From assembly GCF_036246005.1 (NCBI RefSeq), contig NZ_CP109171.1:1414001-1478000 (forward strand): a DNA stretch of 64,000 bases, given 5' to 3'. The notes under the pieces are model-generated. The model made no database searches. It saw only the letters and a list, made by a program, of their open reading frames with translations, and was not told where the DNA came from. The stretch comes from Streptomyces sp. NBC_01723. Its GTDB lineage: Bacteria; Actinomycetota; Actinomycetes; Streptomycetales; Streptomycetaceae. A program made the translations under genes and the position numbers. This document shows, in pieces, positions 59,133 through 64,000 of this stretch. Numbering within the stretch: position 1 is the stretch's first letter; each line of letters opens with the position of its first letter.

Positions 59133-60533
59133 ATGAACATGGCGATGATGCGCCTGAGGCGCGAGGACCCGCGCGTCGTCGGCTCGTTCAGGCTTCACAG
59201 GCGGCTCGGCGCGGGTGGAATGGGCGTGGTCTACCTGGGCTCCGACAAGAAGGGGCAGCGGGTCGCGCTGAAGGTCATCCGGCCGGACCTGGCCGAGGAC
59301 CAGGAGTTCCGGTCGCGCTTCGCGCGTGAGGTCTCGGCGGCCCGGCGGATCCGGGGCGGCTGCACCGCCCGGCTGGTCGCCGCCGACCTGGACGCCGACC
59401 GCCCCTGGTTCGCCACGCAGTACGTGCCCGGCCCCTCCCTGCACGACAAGGTCGTCGACGGGGGCCCGCTCGGCGCGGCGGACGTCGCCGCCGTGGGCGC
59501 CGCCCTCTCCGAGGGGCTGGTCGCGGTGCACGAGGCCGGGGTGGTGCACCGGGACCTGAAGCCGTCCAACATCCTGCTGTCCCCGAAGGGGCCGCGGATC
59601 ATCGACTTCGGCATCGCCTGGGCGACGGGCGCCTCCACCCTCACCCACGTGGGCACCGCGGTCGGCTCCCCCGGGTTCCTCGCGCCGGAGCAGGTGCGCG
59701 GGGCGGCGGTCACGCCGGCCACGGACGTGTTCTCGCTCGGTGCCACGCTGGCGTACGCCTCGATGGGCGACTCGCCCTTCGGGCACGGCAGTTCCGAGGT
59801 GATGCTGTACCGCGTGGTGCACGAGGAGGCCCAGCTGCACGGCGTTCCCGACGCGCTGGCCCCGCTGGTGCGGGCGTGCCTGGCCAAGGACCCCGAGGAG
59901 CGCCCCAGCACGCTGCAACTGTCGCTGCGGCTGAAGGAGATCGCCGCCCGCGAGGCCCAGGGCCTGGCCGACGCCCGGCCGCCGGCGCCGCGCAGCGCGG
60001 AGGCCGACCTGCCGACGGGACGGCTCGCCGACACCTACCCCGAGCGCGCGCCACGGCGTACGCAGGGCACCCCGGCGCCGCGGAGCACCCCGGGGTCCCG
60101 TGGGCCGGCGCCCCGGCGCGCCACTCCGTCGCGTGGGGGTACGCCCGCGCGCGGGGGTACGCCGTCGCGCAACGGCGGTACGGGCGCCCGGTCCTCGTCC
60201 CGGTCCACGCCCGCCCCCCGCGACGGCACCGGCCGCGGCAACACACGCAACGACGGCGGCCGGCCGGGGCCGCGCAGCGGGACCGGCCGCACCGGGCCGA
60301 GAACCACGGGAACCGGGCGGCGCCGCCCCGCGAACCCGCGGCTGCTGCGGCAGCGCCTGTTCGTCTTCGTGGTGGTGACGCTGCTGGTCGCGCTGGGTAT
60401 CGCCGTCGCGCAGGGCTGCCAGGGGCCGTCGCAGGGGCTCGGCGACGACCGCGGTGTCGTACGGGCGGCTCAGGAGCGGGTGCAGGTGCCCGGCGGCGGA
60501 TCCCGCTCCGGGGACCCGGCACCGGGGCGGTAG
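59133..60533 (+). CDS. membrane-anchored Ser/Thr protein kinase without PASTA repeats
   Basis: A 466-residue kinase. The glycine loop GAGGMGVVYLG, Lys47 in VALKVI, HRDLKPSN (139-146), DFG (158-160) and APEQVRG are intact, so it should be active. Residues about 285-405 are a Pro/Arg/Thr/Gly-rich linker with TPxRGGTP repeats, followed by one membrane helix (about 407-427) and a 39-residue exterior tail with no sensor domain. The ATG at 59133 follows CAGCGGGG; another ATG at 59139 is possible. It converges on the methyltransferase gene, 7 bp away. Confidence 0.93.
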   Translation: MNMAMMRLRREDPRVVGSFRLHRRLGAGGMGVVYLGSDKKGQRVALKVIRPDLAEDQEFRSRFAREVSAARRIRGGCTARLVAADLDADRPWFATQYVPGPSLHDKVVDGGPLGAADVAAVGAALSEGLVAVHEAGVVHRDLKPSNILLSPKGPRIIDFGIAWATGASTLTHVGTAVGSPGFLAPEQVRGAAVTPATDVFSLGATLAYASMGDSPFGHGSSEVMLYRVVHEEAQLHGVPDALAPLVRACLAKDPEERPSTLQLSLRLKEIAAREAQGLADARPPAPRSAEADLPTGRLADTYPERAPRRTQGTPAPRSTPGSRGPAPRRATPSRGGTPARGGTPSRNGGTGARSSSRSTPAPRDGTGRGNTRNDGGRPGPRSGTGRTGPRTTGTGRRRPANPRLLRQRLFVFVVVTLLVALGIAVAQGCQGPSQGLGDDRGVVRAAQERVQVPGGGSRSGDPAPGR

Positions 60534-60540
60534 CCGCGGG

Positions 60541-61359
60541 CTACGCCGTGGGGCGGCCCACCGTCACCGCGTAGAAGGCGACCGCCGCCGCCGCGCCCAC
60601 GTTCAGGGAGTCGACGCCGTGGGACATCGGGATGCGGACCCAGGTGTCGGACGCGGCCAGCGCCCGACGGGACAGCCCGTCACCCTCGGCGCCCAGCATG
60701 AGGGCCACCCGGTCCATGCGGTGCGGGGCGACCTCGTCGAGGGGCTCGGCCCGTGCGTCCGGCGTGAGGGCGAGCAGCGAGAAGCCTCCCTCGCGGACCG
60801 TCTCCAGCCCGGCCGGCCAGGTGTCGAGGCGGGCGTAGGGCACGGAGAAGACCGCGCCCATGGAGACCTTCACGCTGCGCCGGTACAGGGGGTCGGCGCA
60901 GTCCGGGGAGAGCAGGACCGCGTCCATTCCGAGGGCGGCGGCGGAGCGGAAGATCGCGCCGATGTTGGTGTGGTCGTTGACCGACTCCATGACCACGACG
61001 CGCCGGGCGGTGCGCAGCAGGTCGGCGGTGGCCGGGAGCGGCCTGCGCCGCATGGAGGCGAGGGCGCCGCGGTGGACGTGGTAGCCGGTGACCCGCTCGG
61101 CGAGCACGGGGTCCACGACGTACACGGGGGCGGGGGCCTCTTCGATGACGTCGCGCATGGTGTCGACCCACTTGGCGGACAGCAGCATCGAGCGCATCGC
61201 GTAGCCCGCCTCGCCGGCCCTGCGGATGACCTTCTCGCCCTCGGCGATGAACAGGCCCTCGGCGGGTTCGCGGCGACGGCGCAGTTCGACGTCGGTCAGG
61301 TTCGTGTAGTCGTGCAGTCGCGGGTCGCCGGGGTCGTCGACGGTGACGATGTCGCCCAT
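60541..61359 (-). CDS. SPOUT-family (TrmH/SpoU) RNA 2'-O-methyltransferase
   Basis: A 272-residue methyltransferase: an N-terminal substrate-binding part (GLFIAEGEKVI), then the three SpoU motifs ESVNDHTNIGAIFRSAAALG, ALMLGAEGDGL and RIPMSHGVDSLNVGAAAAV, which form the knotted SAM site. The target is a tRNA or rRNA ribose; which one cannot be read from sequence. It starts 1 bp after the cobA-type gene stop and is cotranscribed. Confidence 0.92.
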   Translation of the reverse strand: MGDIVTVDDPGDPRLHDYTNLTDVELRRRREPAEGLFIAEGEKVIRRAGEAGYAMRSMLLSAKWVDTMRDVIEEAPAPVYVVDPVLAERVTGYHVHRGALASMRRRPLPATADLLRTARRVVVMESVNDHTNIGAIFRSAAALGMDAVLLSPDCADPLYRRSVKVSMGAVFSVPYARLDTWPAGLETVREGGFSLLALTPDARAEPLDEVAPHRMDRVALMLGAEGDGLSRRALAASDTWVRIPMSHGVDSLNVGAAAAVAFYAVTVGRPTA

Positions 61360-61360
61360 G

Positions 61361-62593
61361 TCAGACCGTCCCGTGCGGGCCCACGCCGACGACCTCGCCG
61401 ACGACGATGACGGCCGGGGGCCTGACGCCCTCGGAGACGACCCGGTCGGCGACGGTGGCGAGGGTCGCGTCCACCCGGCGCTGGGCGGCCGTCGTGCCCT
61501 CCTGGACCAGGGCGACCGGCGTCTCGGGGGACCTGCCGTGCGCGACGAGGGTCTCGGCGATCCGGCCGATCTTGTCGACGCCCATCAGGATCACGAGGGT
61601 GCCGGTGAGCTTGGCGAGGGACGCCCAGTCGACCAGGGAGCGCTCGTCGTCGGGGGCGACATGGCCGCTGACCACGGTGAACTCGTGGGCGACGCCGCGG
61701 TGGGTGACCGGGATGCCGACCGCGCCGGGCACCGAGATGGAGCTGGAGATGCCGGGGACCACGGTGCACGGGATGCCCGCCTCGGCCAGCGCCTGCGCCT
61801 CCTCCATGCCCCTGCCGAAGACGAACGGGTCGCCGCCCTTCAGCCGGACCACGGCCTTGCCCTGCTTGGCGTGCTCGATCAGCGCGTTGTTGATGGCCTC
61901 CTGGGCCATGAAACGGCCGTACGGGATCTTCGCGGCGTCGATGACCTCGACGTGCGGCGGCAGCTCGGCGAGCAGGTCGCGCGGGCCGAGCCGGTCGGCG
62001 ATGACGACGTCGGCCTCGGCGAGCAGGCGGCGTCCCCGGACGGTGATCAGGTCCGGGTCGCCGGGGCCGCCGCCGACGAGGGCGACGCCGGTGGCCCGGG
62101 TGCGCTGGTGCGGGGCGACGAGCGTCCCGTCGCGCAGGCCCTCCACGACCGCGTCGCGGATGGCGGCGGTGTGGCGGGGGTCCCGGTCGCGCGCGTCGGT
62201 GGTGAGCACGGCCACGGTCACGCCCGCGCTGTGGCCGGACGCCGGGGTCCACGCGGTGGCCCGGTCGGCGTCGTCGGCGCGGACGCACCAGACGCGGCGC
62301 CGCTCGCCCTCGGCGGAGGCGGCGGCGTTGGCCTCGGCGTCACTGGTGGCGATCAGGGCGTACCAGGCGTCCGTGAGGTCGCCTTCCGCGTACCGGCGTC
62401 GCTCCCAGGTGAGTTCGCCCGCGTCCACCATCGCCTCGACCGACGCGGTCGCCGAGGGAGAGACGAGGAGGACGTCGGCGCCCGCCGCGATCAGCGCGGG
62501 CAGGCGGCGCTGGGCGACCTGACCGCCGCCGAGGACGACCACGCGACGGCCGGTGAGGCGGAGGCCTACGGGGTAGGCGGGGTGTTCGGCCAT
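61361..62593 (-). CDS. cobA: CysG-like fusion: precorrin-2 dehydrogenase + uroporphyrinogen-III C-methyltransferase
   Basis: A 410-residue protein. Residues 1-150 form the NAD-binding precorrin-2 dehydrogenase/sirohydrochlorin ferrochelatase part (VVVLGGGQVAQRRLPAL, ATSDAEANAA), and about 165-410 the SUMT domain (VALVGGGPGDPDLITV, VVRLKGGDPFVFGRGMEE, PGISSSISVPGAVGIPVTHRG). It makes precorrin-2 for siroheme and cobalamin. The ATG at 62593 has GAGGAG upstream. Streptomyces annotation calls it cobA. The partner cobT lies upstream. Confidence 0.92.
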   Translation of the reverse strand: MAEHPAYPVGLRLTGRRVVVLGGGQVAQRRLPALIAAGADVLLVSPSATASVEAMVDAGELTWERRRYAEGDLTDAWYALIATSDAEANAAASAEGERRRVWCVRADDADRATAWTPASGHSAGVTVAVLTTDARDRDPRHTAAIRDAVVEGLRDGTLVAPHQRTRATGVALVGGGPGDPDLITVRGRRLLAEADVVIADRLGPRDLLAELPPHVEVIDAAKIPYGRFMAQEAINNALIEHAKQGKAVVRLKGGDPFVFGRGMEEAQALAEAGIPCTVVPGISSSISVPGAVGIPVTHRGVAHEFTVVSGHVAPDDERSLVDWASLAKLTGTLVILMGVDKIGRIAETLVAHGRSPETPVALVQEGTTAAQRRVDATLATVADRVVSEGVRPPAVIVVGEVVGVGPHGTV

Positions 62594-62798
62594 CAGGGTG
62601 GGCTCCTCGTCCTGACATGCGGGGGGGGCGCTGCGTCGGTGGAGCGGCCCTGACGTGCGGATACGTGCGGATTGTAAAAGACGTGCACGGGCGGCACGAG
62701 GTCGGTCCAGCGTACGGCCGGCCCGGGGCGGTGGCGGGACGGTGGCGACGGATCTGCCGCCGCCCGCTCCCGCTCCGCCCGTCCGGCGCGTCGCGGTG

Positions 62799-64000
62799 CT
62801 ACTTCTCGGTGACCCCGGCCGAGTCGAAGGTCGCCACCTCGTGCATCGCCCGCGCGGTGCTCTGCACCATCGGCAGGGCCAGCAGCGCGCCGGTGCCCTC
62901 GCCGAGGCGGAGGTCCAGGTCGACCAGGGGACGCAGGCCGAGCTTGTTGAGCGCGGCGACGTGTCCCGGCTCGGCGCTGCGGTGGCCCGCGATGCAGGCC
63001 GCGAGGACCTCGGGGGCGATCGCCCGGGCCACCAGGGCGGCGGCGCCGGCGCTGACACCGTCCAGGATCACCGGCGTGCGCAGGGAGGCGCCGCCGAGGA
63101 GCAGGCCGACGATGGCGGCGTGCTCGAATCCTCCGATGGCGGCGAGGACGCCCAGCGGGTCGGCCGGGTCCGGCTGGTGGAGTTCCAGGGCGCGGCGGAC
63201 GACCTCGGTCTTGCGGGCCAGCGTCTCGTCGTTGATGCCGGTGCCCCGGCCGGTGACCTCGGCGGGGTCGGCGCCGGTGAAGACCGAGATCAGCGCAGCG
63301 GACGCGGTGGTGTTGGCGATGCCCATCTCGCCGGTGAGCAGCGCCTTGTTGCCCGCCGCCACCAGGTCGCGGGCGGTCTCGATGCCGACCTCGACGGCCT
63401 GCTTGGCCTCCTCGCGGGTCATCGCGGGGCCGGTGGTCATGTCGGACGTGCCGGCCCGGACCTTACGGGGCAGCAGGCCGGGCGTGGCGGGCAGGTCGGT
63501 GGCGACGCCGACGTCCACGACGCAGACCTCGGCGCCGACCTGGGTCGCGAACGCGTTGCAGACCGCTCCCCCGCCGAGGAAGTTGGCCACCATCTGGGCG
63601 GTGACCTCCTGCGGCCAGGGGGTGACGCCCTGGGCGTGCACTCCGTGGTCACCGGCGAAGACCGCGACGGCCGCGGGCTCCGGGATGGGCGGCGGGCACT
63701 GCCGGGAGAGCCCGGAGAGCTGGGCGGAGATGATCTCCAGCATGCCGAGCGCGCCGGCCGGCTTGGTCATCCGCTTCTGCCGCTCCCACGCCTCGCCGAG
63801 CGCCTTGGCGTCCAGCGGGCGGATCTGCGCGACGGTCTCGGCGAGCAGGTCGTGCGGCGCCTCGCCGGGCAGGGCGCGACGGCCGTACGTCTCCTCGTGC
63901 ACGACCCAGGACAGCGGGCGGCGCTTGGACCAGCCGGCCTGCATCAGCTCGGGCTCGTCCGGGAACTCGTCGACGTAGCCGACGCACAGGTAGGCGACGA
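62799..64000 (-). CDS. cobT: CobT fused to a BluB-like domain; N-terminus outside the window
   Basis: Nicotinate-nucleotide:dimethylbenzimidazole phosphoribosyltransferase: GALGMLEIIS, FAGDHGVHAQGVTPWP, GEMGIANTTASAALI and the Glu-containing EGTGALLALPM are clear. The frame stays open past the internal ATG at 63944 to the window edge, where it reads VAYLCVGYVDEFPDEPEL and then KRRPLSWVVHEETYG, the C-terminus of BluB/nitroreductase proteins that make dimethylbenzimidazole. The two enzymes would act in succession in the lower-ligand branch. A start inside at 63944 cannot be excluded. The 205 bp to cobA hold no riboswitch I could see. Confidence 0.85.
   Translation of the reverse strand, partial: VAYLCVGYVDEFPDEPELMQAGWSKRRPLSWVVHEETYGRRALPGEAPHDLLAETVAQIRPLDAKALGEAWERQKRMTKPAGALGMLEIISAQLSGLSRQCPPPIPEPAAVAVFAGDHGVHAQGVTPWPQEVTAQMVANFLGGGAVCNAFATQVGAEVCVVDVGVATDLPATPGLLPRKVRAGTSDMTTGPAMTREEAKQAVEVGIETARDLVAAGNKALLTGEMGIANTTASAALISVFTGADPAEVTGRGTGINDETLARKTEVVRRALELHQPDPADPLGVLAAIGGFEHAAIVGLLLGGASLRTPVILDGVSAGAAALVARAIAPEVLAACIAGHRSAEPGHVAALNKLGLRPLVDLDLRLGEGTGALLALPMVQSTARAMHEVATFDSAGVTEK

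Noticed and set aside
62594..62798. Cobalamin riboswitch between cobT and cobA
   Set aside because: No B12-box-like sequence or matching stems could be identified by eye.

Overview
The window looks like a chromosomal core segment of a Streptomyces. It has about 70% GC, many GTG starts, GTGA/ATGA stop-start overlaps, a 137-residue SsgB, and a gene order that resembles the Streptomyces coelicolor region around ssgB (SCO1541). That comparison is from memory, not a search. Parts of the order (thrS, HIT protein, PI-phosphate synthase, acyltransferase, PimA, pdxS, pdxT, yebC, ruvCAB, yajC-secD-secF, apt, rel) also match the mycobacterial chromosome.

Layout. 1-6.8 kb (minus): start of a small membrane gene, then aroE, mltG, ruvX, alaS and two small envelope-type genes, transcribed from the right and tightly packed. 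7.0-9.2 kb (plus): a stand-alone NB-ARC/TPR ATPase. 9.2-14.4 kb (minus): rpsD, rarA, a VKOR-type membrane oxidoreductase, hisS and a metallo-hydrolase. 14.6-16.8 kb (plus): membrane cyclophilin and a DUF349 protein, ending at a 23-bp hairpin shared with rel. 16.9-32.1 kb (minus): rel, apt, secF, secD, yajC, ruvB, ruvA, ruvC, yebC, pdxT, pdxS, a LemA-like protein, pimA-type glycosyltransferase, acyltransferase and pgsA. 32.4-36.5 kb (plus): a degenerate EF-G paralogue and a membrane protein. 36.5-41.0 kb (minus): HIT protein, thrS, an unknown protein and a DUF4365 protein, with a divergent DEDDh exonuclease.

42.0-49.8 kb is the most accessory-looking part. Two identical tRNA-Val(CAC) genes bracket an SRPBCC protein and a carbohydrate cassette: a Tat-exported PL26/YetA-like lyase, a DUF624 (YesL-like) protein, two ABC permeases and a solute-binding lipoprotein. 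The binding-protein gene carries an apparent one-base frameshift. The gene set parallels Bacillus lpl-yetA and yes clusters for rhamnogalacturonan, so pectin-fragment use is the inferred role.

49.9-58.5 kb: a PGPGW membrane protein, ssgB, a CGNR protein, a 59-residue membrane peptide gene, a DsbA-like protein, a double GNAT, pabC- and pabB-type genes, a tRNA array (Gly-Cys-Val-Val-Val), a zinc-ribbon protein, an APH-type kinase and a 60-residue membrane protein. 59.1-64 kb: a Ser/Thr kinase, an SPOUT methyltransferase, a CysG-like cobA fusion, and a cobT whose N-terminus runs into a BluB-like domain at the right edge.

Together the window holds translation (four synthetase/ribosomal genes, seven tRNAs), stringent response, Sec export, Holliday-junction repair, PLP, folate, siroheme/cobamide and phosphatidylinositol-mannoside synthesis, plus one sporulation gene. 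There is no prophage, CRISPR array or insertion sequence that I could recognise.
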